From Bacteroidota bacterium (lineage in GTDB: Bacteria; Bacteroidota; Bacteroidia; AKYH767-A; OLB10), in NCBI GenBank assembly GCA_016713525.1, contig JADJOZ010000001.1:682001-746000 (forward strand): a stretch of 64,000 bases of DNA. Reading direction: 5' to 3'. The position numbers and the translations under genes are program-made. The notes beneath the pieces were generated by a model. It searched no databases. It was not told the origin of the DNA and saw only the letters and a program-made list of their open reading frames with translations. Shown here piece after piece: positions 44,205 to 55,451 of the stretch (positions are counted from its first letter, which is position 1; each line of letters starts with the position of its first letter).

Positions 44205-46901
44205 ATGATCAAATCATTACGTCTGTTAGCTGCCTTAATTTTACTAAGTCAAGCATCATTTTCCCAATTAGTTCCCTGCATCGGAACGCAGTCCCTGACT
44301 GCAACTCCTCCGCCAAATGCGGCTGGAGCCTATGCTCCCGGAACAGTGGTTACTTATTGCTATTCGGTAACAGATTACGCTCAAAGTGTAGCTGACTGGA
44401 TAGCAGGGATTCACCCAACATTTGGGCCGGGCTGGGATTTAACGACACTGATTCCGATTTCCGCATCTCCAAGTTGCGACGGTCAGGGTAATTGGGCATG
44501 GTATACTTCATGTACCGGAACAGCTTCAGGTATTACTTATGGTCCCGGATTCTATTACGATACTCCTGCCGGTGGTCCGGGATTAGATGGAATTCCCGGA
44601 AATAATTTCGGTGATAACTGTCAGGCATTTACCTGGAACTTCTGCTTTCAGGTGACTGTTGCAGCTAATGCACCCCAACTTACCGATCTCACTGTTTGTG
44701 TTCAGGCGCTGTCCGATTATCAGGCCGGTTCATGGGGAAATGATGGTTGTAGTGATGCCTGCGAATCGCTTGAAGCATTCGTTCAGGTTTGTACACTCAT
44801 CATTCCTTCTGCAGTTATAACCAATGCATCATGTGCTAATACCAATGATGGTTCAATTGTGGTAACGCCATCCGGACTACCACCTTATTCTTTCCTTTGG
44901 AGCAATGGAGCTACTACAGGTACATTAAGTAATGTGCCTCCCGGTATATATACTTTAACAGTAACCGATTCCGCTGATTGCGATAAAGTTGTAACATTCC
45001 AGGTTGGTGGTCCGCAACCAATTAATCTTAATGCAACAGTAGTGCAGGATGGATGTGTACCTGGTGGTGGTTCTGTAACTCTCGCACCAACAGGTGGAAC
45101 CGGTGCTTCTTATACTTATCTGTGGAGTGATGGAACAACATCGAATTCATTGAACAATCTTACCGGTGGAACCTATACAGTTACTGTCACCGATGCTAAT
45201 TCCTGCACCGAAACACAAACATTTACCATAACATCAGTCGCACCAGTATCTGTCACAGCCAGCAGTACGAATTCTACATGTACCGGCAATAACGGATCGG
45301 CAACAGCTACTATTTCAGGTGGAACAGCTCCATTTGTCTATAACTGGAGTCCTTCAGGAGGATCCGGAGCCACTGCATCAAACCTTGGACCGGGAACTTA
45401 CACTGTTTTGGTGACCGATTCAAATGGTTGCACTTCCACAGCACAGGCTACCGTTTTAGCAATCGGGTCATTTACTTTAACATCATCATTTATTCCTCTG
45501 GCATGTGATCCGCAAGGCACCACCTCGGCCACAGTAACCGTTAACGGAGGAACAGCACCCTATACCTATTCATGGACACCATCGGGAGGTACTTCCGCAA
45601 CTGCAACCGGGCTCACTTCAGGAACCTATGTTGTTTATGTTACTGATGCCAATAGCTGTGTCGATTCCAATACTATTGTTATTCCTGGAGTTATTCCTGT
45701 AACATTAAATACCAGTGCAACTTCGGTTCAGTGTAATGTCCCTAATTCAGGTTCTGTAATTGTAACCGCTACTGGTGGTGTTGCACCCTATACTTACTTA
45801 TGGTCAGATGGGTCAACATCTGCTTCGGTGACTGGTTTACCGGGAGGATTATACACAGTCACTGTTACAGATGCAAACGGATGTACTTCTGATGCAACTT
45901 CATTAGTGAATGTAATTCCTGATGTGTTTGTTACTGCCGGAAGCGATCAAACTGTATGTGCCGGTCAGCCTGCTACCATTACTGCAAGCGCAACCGGAGG
46001 TACTTCACCTTTTGGCTATACCTGGAATAATGGCCCAACAATAGATTCTCAAACCGTAAATCCTATTGTAACTACTACTTATACAGTAACAGTGATTGAT
46101 GCTAATTCCTGTACCGCAACTTCTTTTGTGACGGTAAATGTGGAGCAATATCCTGTAGTTTCTGTGAGTTCAAATGCATCTATTTGTTATGGTGCGAGCA
46201 CACAACTTACCGCATCTGGTGGAAGTACATTCAGCTGGTCTCCTGTTGACGGATTAAGTGATCCTGCCATATCAAATCCTGTAGCTTCTCCATTAACAAC
46301 TACTCCTTATACTGTGACGGTAAGCAACGGACTTTGTTCAAGCACAGGTAATGTGATTGTAACTGTTGAGCCTGAAATACAAACTGCATTTTCACCCGAT
46401 ACCACTCAGGGCGAAGCACCACTTGAAGTAACTTTCACCAATACCACTTCCGGTGCCTCCACATATCTGTGGGATTTTGGTGATGGCAATATCAGCAATG
46501 CTGTTTCACCAACAAATACTTATACCGAGCAGGGTAGTTATACTGTTACCATGGTTGCAACCAATTCTTTGGGATGTACCGATACTTTGAAATTTACCTA
46601 CATTGTAGTTAATGAGTATGCTGCTCTAGTTATTCCCAATGTATTCACACCAAATGGAGATGGTAAAAATGATGAGTTTAGCTTTATAGAGACAGGAATT
46701 TCATCTATAAGCGTTAACATCTTCAACAGATGGGGTAATGAGATTTATTCCTGGAATGAAAAAGCAAAAGGCTGGAATGGAAAATCTAAAGATGGTTCTG
46801 AAGCACCCGATGGTGTTTACTTCTATGTGATCAAAGCCAGAGGCATTGATGATAAACCTTACAATTATCAGGGTACGGTCCAATTAATCAGAGTTAAATA
46901 A
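44205..46901 (+). CDS. SprB-repeat and PKD adhesin with T9SS type B sorting domain
   Basis: The 898-residue secreted protein has a signal peptide (MIKSLRLLAALILLSQASFS) and a unique N-domain (about 20-205, Cys-rich). Seven or so SprB-like repeats follow, each with a core like APYTYLWSDGSTSASVTGLP and YTVTVTDANGC. A PKD domain (about 735-805; TFTNTTSGASTYLWDFGDGN) precedes the gliding-motility-associated C-terminal domain (VIPNVFTPNGDGKNDEFSFI, NIFNRWGNEIYSW, GSEAPDGVYFYV). It is probably a surface adhesin exported by T9SS with a PorP/SprF-type partner. Confidence 0.93.
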   Translation: MIKSLRLLAALILLSQASFSQLVPCIGTQSLTATPPPNAAGAYAPGTVVTYCYSVTDYAQSVADWIAGIHPTFGPGWDLTTLIPISASPSCDGQGNWAWYTSCTGTASGITYGPGFYYDTPAGGPGLDGIPGNNFGDNCQAFTWNFCFQVTVAANAPQLTDLTVCVQALSDYQAGSWGNDGCSDACESLEAFVQVCTLIIPSAVITNASCANTNDGSIVVTPSGLPPYSFLWSNGATTGTLSNVPPGIYTLTVTDSADCDKVVTFQVGGPQPINLNATVVQDGCVPGGGSVTLAPTGGTGASYTYLWSDGTTSNSLNNLTGGTYTVTVTDANSCTETQTFTITSVAPVSVTASSTNSTCTGNNGSATATISGGTAPFVYNWSPSGGSGATASNLGPGTYTVLVTDSNGCTSTAQATVLAIGSFTLTSSFIPLACDPQGTTSATVTVNGGTAPYTYSWTPSGGTSATATGLTSGTYVVYVTDANSCVDSNTIVIPGVIPVTLNTSATSVQCNVPNSGSVIVTATGGVAPYTYLWSDGSTSASVTGLPGGLYTVTVTDANGCTSDATSLVNVIPDVFVTAGSDQTVCAGQPATITASATGGTSPFGYTWNNGPTIDSQTVNPIVTTTYTVTVIDANSCTATSFVTVNVEQYPVVSVSSNASICYGASTQLTASGGSTFSWSPVDGLSDPAISNPVASPLTTTPYTVTVSNGLCSSTGNVIVTVEPEIQTAFSPDTTQGEAPLEVTFTNTTSGASTYLWDFGDGNISNAVSPTNTYTEQGSYTVTMVATNSLGCTDTLKFTYIVVNEYAALVIPNVFTPNGDGKNDEFSFIETGISSISVNIFNRWGNEIYSWNEKAKGWNGKSKDGSEAPDGVYFYVIKARGIDDKPYNYQGTVQLIRVK

Positions 46902-46938
46902 TACCAACTTCTTTGGCTGATACTGTCAGTACCGCAAC

Positions 46939-47981
46939 ATGAAAAATATAAGTTTTATCATTCTCATTTTTATTGGTAGCGTAATCAATTCGTTTGCTCA
47001 GGGGAACTTAACCATTCCTGATCAAAGCCAAAAGGCCGGAGTTTCGCAGCGAATAGGTTTAACCGACATTGAAATTCATTATAGTAGTCCGCTGGTGCGT
47101 GCCAGAAGCATCTGGGGAGATGTAGTTCCCTTTGGTGAGGTTTGGCGTGCCGGTGCAAATGAAAATACCACTATCAGCTTTTCTACAGATGTTATAGTTG
47201 GTAATATTCAGGTTCCTGCGGGCAAATATGGACTACATATGATTCCAAGAAAGATAAATGGACCATTATTCTGTCGAAAAATGCCAGTTCCTGGGGTAGC
47301 TTTTTTTTATAATAAAGAAGAGGATATGGTAAGGTTTGAAGTTGAACCATTGACTCGTGATTTCCAGGAGTGGCTTAGTTACAGGTTTACAGATCCAAAA
47401 CCCGGAGCCGTAAATGTGACCATGAATTGGGAAAAAATTGCTATTTCATTTCCAGTCTCCATTAAGATTCAGCAAACAGTTGTTGCAAGCATGCGAAATG
47501 AATTACGCGGAGTTGCGGGATTCACCTGGCAAGGTCCATGGCAGGCGGCCGATTATTGCATGACTCACAACATTTACCCGGAAGAAGCAATGCAATGGAT
47601 TGATCAGTCATTGGCTGTTCAGGAAAATTTCCACAATCTGGAAACGAAATCATTGATCCTTGCTAAGGCCGGAAAACAAACTGAATCGGCGGAACTGCAC
47701 GCCAAAGCAATTGCTGTTGCCAGTGAAACACAACTAAATACACATGGGTACAAAATGCTGGGAAATGGCGATTTGAACGGTGCTGTAGAAATATTTAAAC
47801 TCAATATCAAACGAAATCCTAATTCCTGGAATGTGTACGACAGTTATGCTGAAGGTTTACTCATGAAGGGTGATAAAAAGGTGCCATCAGCAACTATCAG
47901 ATAGCATTATCGAAAGCCCCGGAAGCACAGAAGAATCGAATTACAACACTAATCAATAATATTAAATCGGATATCAAATAG
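46939..47981 (+). CDS. DUF2911 exported protein, frameshifted
   Basis: Signal peptide (MKNISFIILIFIGSVINSFA), then the DUF2911 domain: QRIGLTDIEIHYSSPLVRAR, SIWGDVVPFGEVWRAGANEN, IQVPAGKYGLHMIPR. Around 47245-47305 two compensating shifts hide the conserved KWTIILSKNASSWGSFF. A further shift near 47880 cuts the C-terminus, whose true end is GAISNYQIALSKAPEAQKNR to TAG 47979-47981. The C-terminal half is TPR-like. It is a periplasmic protein of unknown function. Confidence 0.85.
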
Positions 47982-48126
47982 CGACACCAGACACACACCA
48001 AACATTAAATCGGCAGCATTCCCTGAACACACCAGGGAAAGCGAAGTGAGCCGGCCTGAATATTGAATTTGCTAAAACACACACACAACCATATGCAATT
48101 CATTAACCACACCAAAACCAGGGCCT

Positions 48127-48991
48127 ATGCGACAGCTAAAGATTACAAAATCTATTACCAACAGGGAGAACGCCTCTCTGGAAAAGTACCTTCAGGAGAT
48201 CGGACGTGAGGATCTGATCAATGCCGAAGAAGAAGTAAAGTTAGCACGAAAAATTCGTGCCGGCGATCAGGCTGCACTTGAAAAACTTACCAAGGCGAAT
48301 TTACGTTTCGTAGTTTCTGTTGCCAAGCAATACCAAAACCAGGGACTCAGTTTACCCGATCTTATTAATGAAGGGAATTTAGGACTAATCAAAGCGGCAA
48401 AACGATTTGATGAAACCCGGGGTTTTAAATTTATTTCCTATGCTGTTTGGTGGATCCGGCAGTCAATTATGCAGGCACTTGCCGAACAATCCAGAATAGT
48501 GAGGTTACCCATTAACCAGCTTGGATCGGTCAATAAAATTAAAAAAGCATTTTCTATTCTTGAGCAAAAAGTTCGAACGGGAACCCAGCAACAGTGAACT
48601 ATCAATCGAGCTGGAAGTACCTGAAGAAAGTGTTGCCAATACGATGAAAATTTCCGGTAAGCAGGTAAGTGTGGATGCTCCGTTTGTAGCAGGTGAAGAA
48701 CATAGTTTGCTCGATGTACTGGAAAATCCTGATTCACCATTAGCCGATAATGTGCTTATGAATGAGTCACTGCGTCAGGAAATTAACCGTTCACTGTCAA
48801 CTCTCACACAACGTGAAAGTGATGTGGTGAAGTTATTTTATGGCATCGGCTGCAATCATAGTTTTACACTCGAAGAAATTGGTTCTAAATTCGATCTGAC
48901 CAAAGAAAGGGTACGACAAATTAAGGAAAAAGCTATTCGCAGATTGCGACACAATTCGCGAAGCAAACTCTTAAAAACTTATCTGGGATAA
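48127..48991 (+). CDS. rpoD: Primary sigma factor RpoD (SigA), frameshifted by one base
   Basis: The first frame begins MRQLKITKSITNRENASLEK and carries region 2 (NLRFVVSVAKQYQNQGLSLP, DLINEGNLGLIKAAKRFDET, FKFISYAVWWIRQSIMQALA). An extra A in the A5 run at about 48570 moves the frame. The correct continuation is ILEQKFEREPSNSELSIELE, then region 4 (SFTLEEIGSKFDLTKERVRQ, IKEKAIRRLR). The restored length of about 287 residues is normal for Bacteroidota RpoD. As the gene is essential, the shift is almost surely a sequence error. Confidence 0.92.
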
Positions 48992-51622
48992 TCAGAGCTT
49001 CTTTAATCGGATTACTTCTTCTTTCAATAATTTCACGGATATTTCGCAGGCTTTTTTAAAGTCATCGAAAACTGCCGGAATGCGTTCTGTATGGATCTGA
49101 TCTCTTGAAAATTCTTCCAGTTCAGCCACCAGATTATGCAGGATATTGATTTTTAAAAGATTTACCGATGATTTCAGTTTGTGTACTGCCTGAAACGTAG
49201 CAGGCCAGTTTTGTTGACGGATATGATCTTCCGATTCACCTAAAAGCTGAGGTATCTGCCCAATGAGCATGTGCAACAGACTCATCACATCTTCAGTGCT
49301 ACCACTGAATAACAAAATTAATTTTTCAGATGAATTTCGTATATCCTCAACCGTTATACTGCTTTCATTGGGGGCAGGAGCAACTTCGGCAACTTTTGGC
49401 TTTCCATTTACCTGCTTCAGAATAGTAGTCAGTAATTCGTGCGGGCTGTACGGTTTGGTTATATAATCCGACATTCCTAGTGCAAGAGCCTTTTCCTTTT
49501 CGTGGTTACTGGCATAAGCAGTAAGGGCTATGATTGGAATTTGATTAACCGGATGGGGTAGTGTAGTTCTGATGACCTGTGTGAGCTCATATCCGTTCAT
49601 CACCGGCATTTGAACATCCATCAATATCACGTCAAATTTCCCGGCCTGTAAACTTGCCACTGCTTCTGTACCATTATTGGCAATTTCAACCTGAAAGCCC
49701 ATTTTATTGAGCAGTTTTTGTGCAAGAAACTGATTGACCTTATTGTCTTCTACCAACAAAATTGTGACATCCGATAAATCGTTTAGAGGGATTTTACTGC
49801 CGGCTTTTTTGCCACCGGTAGTTTTTTCTAATTTCTTCAATAACTTGAATGGCAGCTCCACTTTAAAAACGGATCCGCTTCCTAATGTACTGTTTACGGA
49901 AATGGATCCACCCTGCAATTGTACCAGTTGCTTAACAATGGTAAGTCCCAGTCCGGTGCCGCCAAATACCCTGTTTTTATCGTAATTAGCCTGAGTAAAA
50001 CTATCGAAAATAGAATGAATTTTATCTGATGAAATACCTATACCGGTGTCGGTTACCTTGAATAAAATTTTAATGGTGAGGTCATGCGATTCCACCAGTT
50101 GCATATCGAGAGAAACGGAACCCTTATCAGTAAATTTCACACTGTTGTTTAACAGGTTCAGCAGAATCTGATTTAAGCGAACCGCATCACCAATAAGTAA
50201 TTCAGGCAGGTTATCGTCGATAGTTAGATTAAGCTTGATTTTCTTTTCTTCAGCTTTCACTTTTAATACCTGTACCATTCCTGTCAGTAATTCCTTGATA
50301 CGGAATTCACTGCTTTCAAAACGGATTTCACCGGAATGAATTTTTGAATAATCAAGGATGTCATTGATGATTACAATGAGATTATTCGCTGATAACTTAA
50401 TGGTATTGATATACTCAAGCTGCTCAGGAGTAGGGTTGGTATCGGCAAGTAAATTGGCCATTCCCAAAACACCATTCAGCGGTGTGCGAATTTCGTGACT
50501 GATATTGGCAATAAACTGATCTTTAAGTAAAACAGTTTTCTCAGCCAGTTCTTTCTCTTTCAGGGTTTCTTCCAAATCGTAGCGCAACTGAATACCTTTG
50601 GTTTTCAGAACCACTTCTTCATTCATCAGTTCGCCGGAAAGGGAGTTGAAGTTTTTGTAATGTAATAAGGCATTCCGGTAATCGCCGGCTTTTTCATAAG
50701 CATCAGCGAGAAAACGGTGAATTAAATTTTTAGGATATTTTACCTTTAAAGTCTCAGCAATCTGAAGCGATTCGGTAAGAATAGAAATGGCTTTGGTGTA
50801 TTCACCGGTTTCAATGTAAAGGTTACCCAGACTCTTCAACAGGTCGGCTTTCAGAATAACATTACCGGTGATATTTACATAATCGATTGCCTTGAAAAAA
50901 TAATCGAGTGATTTATCGTATTCTTTGAGTTTGGTAAATAGTATGGCCAGACTACCTGTTGGTTTAACCTGAAGTTCCGGATTACTTAATGAATCAGCCT
51001 GAGTTAAGCTGCGGTCAAGATATTCATAGGATTTATCGAGATCATCGGCCCAGTTGTAGCAATTACCGATGTAATAATTGGTAATTGAAACCATAGACTC
51101 ATTTCCGGATTCAGCAAAAATGCGAAGTGCCAATTCATGATTTTCGATTGCTTTGTTGTAATCGGTTAAGGCCTTGTAAATTTCTCCAAGTCTGTTATAA
51201 ATAGATCCTTTTAAAGAAACATTTTCCGAATGACGGGCAAAATTCAGTGCTTTCAGTTGTGATTCCAGAGCTTCCTGATAATTTCCAATGCGGAAACAAA
51301 TATCACTGATTGCTTGTTCCGATTCACAGGCACGCAAAGGTGCTGCGATCCGTTCGTACAAAGCAGTAGCTTCATGAAGGAGTGACAGTGCCTGTCGGGT
51401 ATTACCTTTTTCATTCTGGATGTTTCCCAGCTCCAGCAAACATTCTCCTATTCCCGTTGAAAATTGGGCGTTTTTGGCCAGATTGAGTGCTTTTTCAAAA
51501 AATTCCTCCGATTGCATGAGGTCAGCATCCCGCAAAGTGCGAGCAGTCTCAATGAGGTGAGAAATTACTTCTTCCCCATTAATTGCCTCATTTACAGCAA
51601 TTTTATCATTACTTCCCTGCAT
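48992..51622 (-). CDS. TPR-containing hybrid histidine kinase
   Basis: The 876-residue protein has eight or so TPRs (about 30-345), then a coiled linker and HisKA (about 370; FIANISHEIRTPLNGVLGMA, phospho-acceptor His). HATPase (VRLNQILLNLLNNSVKFTDK, GGTGLGLTIVKQLVQLQGGS) is followed by a receiver (about 625-745; ILLVEDNKVNQFL, VILMDVQMPVMNGYEL) and a C-terminal Hpt (FQAVHKLKSSVNLL). No transmembrane segment is present, so it senses a cytoplasmic cue, probably through the TPRs. Its output regulator is not adjacent. Confidence 0.93.
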   Translation of the reverse strand: MQGSNDKIAVNEAINGEEVISHLIETARTLRDADLMQSEEFFEKALNLAKNAQFSTGIGECLLELGNIQNEKGNTRQALSLLHEATALYERIAAPLRACESEQAISDICFRIGNYQEALESQLKALNFARHSENVSLKGSIYNRLGEIYKALTDYNKAIENHELALRIFAESGNESMVSITNYYIGNCYNWADDLDKSYEYLDRSLTQADSLSNPELQVKPTGSLAILFTKLKEYDKSLDYFFKAIDYVNITGNVILKADLLKSLGNLYIETGEYTKAISILTESLQIAETLKVKYPKNLIHRFLADAYEKAGDYRNALLHYKNFNSLSGELMNEEVVLKTKGIQLRYDLEETLKEKELAEKTVLLKDQFIANISHEIRTPLNGVLGMANLLADTNPTPEQLEYINTIKLSANNLIVIINDILDYSKIHSGEIRFESSEFRIKELLTGMVQVLKVKAEEKKIKLNLTIDDNLPELLIGDAVRLNQILLNLLNNSVKFTDKGSVSLDMQLVESHDLTIKILFKVTDTGIGISSDKIHSIFDSFTQANYDKNRVFGGTGLGLTIVKQLVQLQGGSISVNSTLGSGSVFKVELPFKLLKKLEKTTGGKKAGSKIPLNDLSDVTILLVEDNKVNQFLAQKLLNKMGFQVEIANNGTEAVASLQAGKFDVILMDVQMPVMNGYELTQVIRTTLPHPVNQIPIIALTAYASNHEKEKALALGMSDYITKPYSPHELLTTILKQVNGKPKVAEVAPAPNESSITVEDIRNSSEKLILLFSGSTEDVMSLLHMLIGQIPQLLGESEDHIRQQNWPATFQAVHKLKSSVNLLKINILHNLVAELEEFSRDQIHTERIPAVFDDFKKACEISVKLLKEEVIRLKKL

Positions 51623-51805
51623 TTTTTAATCGTTGGTCTTTGAAAGGATCAAATATACGTCAAATCCCCCTAAGTGGCTAGATTCAGGCTTCTTAATCAC
51701 TGAAATTAGGTATTCAGTGATTTTTCTAACTATACGGAAAATGGGTGCGGTTGGATGCATTCGGTGAAAACTATTCCGCATCCACAAAATTAAAATGGGT
51801 CCCTT

Positions 51806-53437
51806 TTAACGGATTAGCGCAAAATAACCGGCTTTGGTCTCTTTAGATAACCTACCTGTCGACTGAATAGCTTCATAGGTTATCAGATAAGAATAAACAC
51901 CCTCCGGTGCATCTTTACCTTCAAATTGACCATTCCAATTACCATCAAAACCAAGTTTAATGGTACTATGCATTGTCTGGCCCCATCGGTTAAAAATTAT
52001 GATCTTAAAATTGGTCACATTGGTACCCTGTGCATAGTAGGTGTCATTTTTACCATCGGCATTGGGCGTAAAAGCTCCGGGTATAAAAAGTGTTTCGGGG
52101 CACGATTCGAGAACAACTAACGAATCTGTTTTTGTGCATCCATCAGCATGTGTAACAACAACACTGTAAACTCCCGGATCAATAATCGCGATTTCCTGAG
52201 TTATTTCACCTCCCGGATACCAGTTGTAACTTGCTCCAGGTCCTGCATCTGCAATTACTACATCACCATTATCACCACATACAATAGCATCTGTAAGCAC
52301 CACCTCGGGATTGGAAAGAACGGAAAGGTTAAAAGTATCTCGTGCAATGCAACCGCCATTATTTACTGCAACAATGTAAGTGCCACTGTCGCCGACTGCA
52401 ATTAGAGCCGTTGTTTCTCCGGTCGACCACAAATAAGTACTTCCCGCAAAGGTAGCATCCAAAGTAAGTATAGTGCCATCACAAACAATACTGTCTGCCG
52501 GTAATGCTATCACCGGAGGATTCACCACATAAACAGTCACAGGAACTGATGATCCCAGTCCATGCCACAAGTAAGTAGTAGTATCTGTTGGAGCAACTGT
52601 GAGTATGTTATTTACAGAAGTCACCGTATCAGTTGGTGTTGCTAACAGCGACCAGAATCCCTGTGTATTGGTAATTCCTGTGAGTGCGGTATTTTGTCCC
52701 GGACAAATAACAGTATCACCTGTTACGGATATCGTTTCTATAATTGGTGAAACAACAATATCATCAACATAGTAATAAGCAGCACTATTCAGAGCTGTGC
52801 AGGCAGGGGAAGGATTGATAAAATTAAATGCCGTTGTTGCAGCATCCGTACGAAAATTTCCTATGGTAATAAACGCTTCGCCACCTGCAGCAACATAGTA
52901 GGATGTTAAGGCAGTCCACGATCCGGTATCGGCAACTACATTGGTTAATTCAACTTGTGGGGTAACATTTATGTAAGCAGTTCCTGATTGTGAAAGTTGT
53001 GATGTTGAAAAAACCACTCCTAACCGGTTGGTTGCATATTTTGAATTGGAAGAACGACGAAACCAGGCTTCTGTTTTGTATAATTGTCCCGTAACCATTG
53101 GCGATACTAACGGTGCCTGCATATACGTTCGTTGATTGGCACCCGATTTCTTCGTGTAAATTCCGGCATAGGAACTGCCCCCATGTGCAGGAGCCTGGCC
53201 TGCAAAATTTACAGGAACACTAACATCATTGCAGCCCGGAGTTGTTCCATTTACATGACAGAAACTGAATAAGTCGGCAGTATCTCCTGTAGCAACCCAG
53301 GGTTGTGCAAGTGTAATTTCTTTGGGACCGGCTGGGCAACCGGAGAGTTGTTCAAACCCTGGATTCGGGCAAAGATTCTGACTTTTTAGATTTGTGGTTA
53401 ATACCAATACCAGGAGGCAGCAGGCAATAATTCTCAT
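51806..53437 (-). CDS. T9SS type B sorting-domain protein
   Basis: The 543-residue protein has a signal peptide (MRIIACCLLVLVLTTNLKSQ), then an N-terminal beta domain (LCPNPGFEQLSGCPAGPKEI) and Ig-like modules (ADSIVCDGTILTLDATFAGS, TYLWSTGETTALIAVGDSGT). It ends with a gliding-motility-associated C-terminal domain (LFIPGAFTPNADGKNDTYYA, IIFNRWGQTMHST). It overlaps the upstream OmpA/PD40 gene by ATGA. It is the last gene of a four-gene secretion/adhesin operon. Confidence 0.9.
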   Translation of the reverse strand: MRIIACCLLVLVLTTNLKSQNLCPNPGFEQLSGCPAGPKEITLAQPWVATGDTADLFSFCHVNGTTPGCNDVSVPVNFAGQAPAHGGSSYAGIYTKKSGANQRTYMQAPLVSPMVTGQLYKTEAWFRRSSNSKYATNRLGVVFSTSQLSQSGTAYINVTPQVELTNVVADTGSWTALTSYYVAAGGEAFITIGNFRTDAATTAFNFINPSPACTALNSAAYYYVDDIVVSPIIETISVTGDTVICPGQNTALTGITNTQGFWSLLATPTDTVTSVNNILTVAPTDTTTYLWHGLGSSVPVTVYVVNPPVIALPADSIVCDGTILTLDATFAGSTYLWSTGETTALIAVGDSGTYIVAVNNGGCIARDTFNLSVLSNPEVVLTDAIVCGDNGDVVIADAGPGASYNWYPGGEITQEIAIIDPGVYSVVVTHADGCTKTDSLVVLESCPETLFIPGAFTPNADGKNDTYYAQGTNVTNFKIIIFNRWGQTMHSTIKLGFDGNWNGQFEGKDAPEGVYSYLITYEAIQSTGRLSKETKAGYFALIR

Positions 53438-55448
53438 TGTTGCGGGGGGACAAGCTGTATGTTGATGACTTCTATTTTTCTTTCACTGGCTGCAGCCGGA
53501 TGATAAACGGAATTACGTTTATCTTTCAACTGATCGCTCACACCGGAAGCGACTAATGTTTCACCTGCAGGTACTTCAGTAACTTTTAATTTTCCATCTT
53601 TAAGATATGCATTCAGTACACCGTTGTTGAAGATGTTAAAGAAATTAACCAGCGAGGCAATTCTTCTTCTGGAAAGTAGCTCATTGTATTCACTTTTTGC
53701 GAGTGGACTGGTACGTCCCCTTACTTCAAGTTCAATGGAATAACCTGCTTCCAGTGCTTTTTGAATTTTTCCTGCAAAAGTATTCAGTCTGTTGTAGGAT
53801 TTAGTTACTGTGGCAACGAAAAATGTATCAATTTCACTCTCTGCATTTGCTTTTGGTGACCCGGTTAATTTACCGGAATATTTTAGTTTGTATTCGGGGA
53901 TTGCCGCCAGATATTCCTGATATAACTTCTCATAATTCTCGGTAGTAGTTGATGCATAACTACGCTTTCCCGGTTGATTGTTTTCGAAGTAAAGTTCTAA
54001 AGGCAGAAATTCCTCATAGGTTGCTCTGTTACCGATTGCAGCAGCTTCTATTGCTTCGGGAGTTGGTTTAATTCCCCCTGTAGGCAGTAAGGTTGAGTCA
54101 ACAGCGGCTACAACAGGTGTAGTGTCCTTTTCAGGGATATTGAAGAGGTAAATGTCGTAGCAACAAGTTTTGCTGCCAATAAACATAGATCCTTTACGAT
54201 TCGAAGACAATGTTCCCGATTTATAATCTTTGTTCAGCGTATAATAAACATCATTTACACTGGTGTTTATTCCGGGACCTAAATTTTCAGGAGGGCTAAA
54301 ATTACTATTGGTAATTACAGCTTTCATGATATCCATTCCTCCAAGCCCTACATGACCATAACTGCTAAAATACAAGGTTTGATTAGGTGAGTCGAAGAAT
54401 GGCGTCATTTCATCATCAAAAGTATTGACCGGTGGCCCGGGATTTTCAGGAGCGCCGAAAGCAAATGAAGCATCGATTAAACTTGTCCATATATCGAGTT
54501 TACCTGAACCTCCGGGTCGGTCGGATACGAAATACAATACGTAGCCATCGGCACCACGGGTTCCAATTGCGGGTTGTGTAGCAGTATAACCGGTAAGGTT
54601 CACACCACCGGGAATAAGTTCCGGTTTCGACCATTTTCCATCTGTCATGCGACTGTAGTACAATTCACATTCGAGATTATTTTCACCTTCGGGCAAACAG
54701 CGCGAGAAAACGGCAACTTTGAAATCGGGGCTGAAAGCAAGATTTCCGTTATGGGATTTAGCATCGTTAAACAAAATATTCATGGGCACCGGAGTGGCGA
54801 ACTTCGCATTTTTTTTGGATGACTGCAAAATCCTCGATACATAGTAATCATCGGTTTTCTTGTCTTTCGATTCATACAAAAAACGTAATGATGCAAAATA
54901 GAGTGTTGAATCGCCGATTAGTGATGCACCGAATTCGGAGTAATTGGTATTCACCGGAGATCCCGCATTGGTAATGGTAATATCAGATTGTTTGGCCGCA
55001 AGTTTCATCACTTCAGGCATGGCAGCAATTTCAAAATTCGCTTTGGTCTGAAAGTAGGAGGAATCGGTTTTTGTAAGTGCAGCATAACGTTCAAACAAAC
55101 GGGCTGATTCTTCGTACATGCCCAAATATTTTTTCATTTCCGCAAAGTGAAATACAGCCAGCGGGAACCGATTAGATTGGTCTTCCAACACTGTTTTCCC
55201 ATACCAGATGGCAGCTCTTTCATAATCTTTGTAAAGTCGGCTTGCCTCAGCCATTTTGTACATAATAGTAAGGTCACCAGTTTCAAAAGCCAAAGCATTA
55301 TTGTAATATTCGATGGCTTCAGCAAAACGCATATCTTCCATACTTTTATCTCCTGCCTGAAGCCACGCTTTCAAAGTCTGGGCATTCAAATAATTGCTTC
55401 CCGACAAGGAAAGAAAAATAAAAAGACAATTATTCTGAGTGCTTTCAT
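53434..55448 (-). CDS. PD40/OmpA outer-membrane protein (SprE/PorE-like), frameshifted signal
   Basis: TPR-like helices at the N-terminus (GDKSMEDMRFAEAIEYYNNA) are followed by PD40 (WD40-like) units (GYVLYFVSDRPGGSGKLDIW, TLYFSSYGHVGLGGMDIMKA). The C-terminal OmpA-like peptidoglycan-binding part has GYSIELEVRGRTSPLAKSEY and LLSRRRIASLVNFF. The long frame lacks a signal peptide. Translation from ATG 55446-55448 gives MKALRIIVFLFFF and then shifts at a T-rich run into LSGSNYLNAQ, restoring one. Genes of this type accompany PorP/SprF in T9SS loci. Confidence 0.88.
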
Positions 55449-55451
55449 AAA

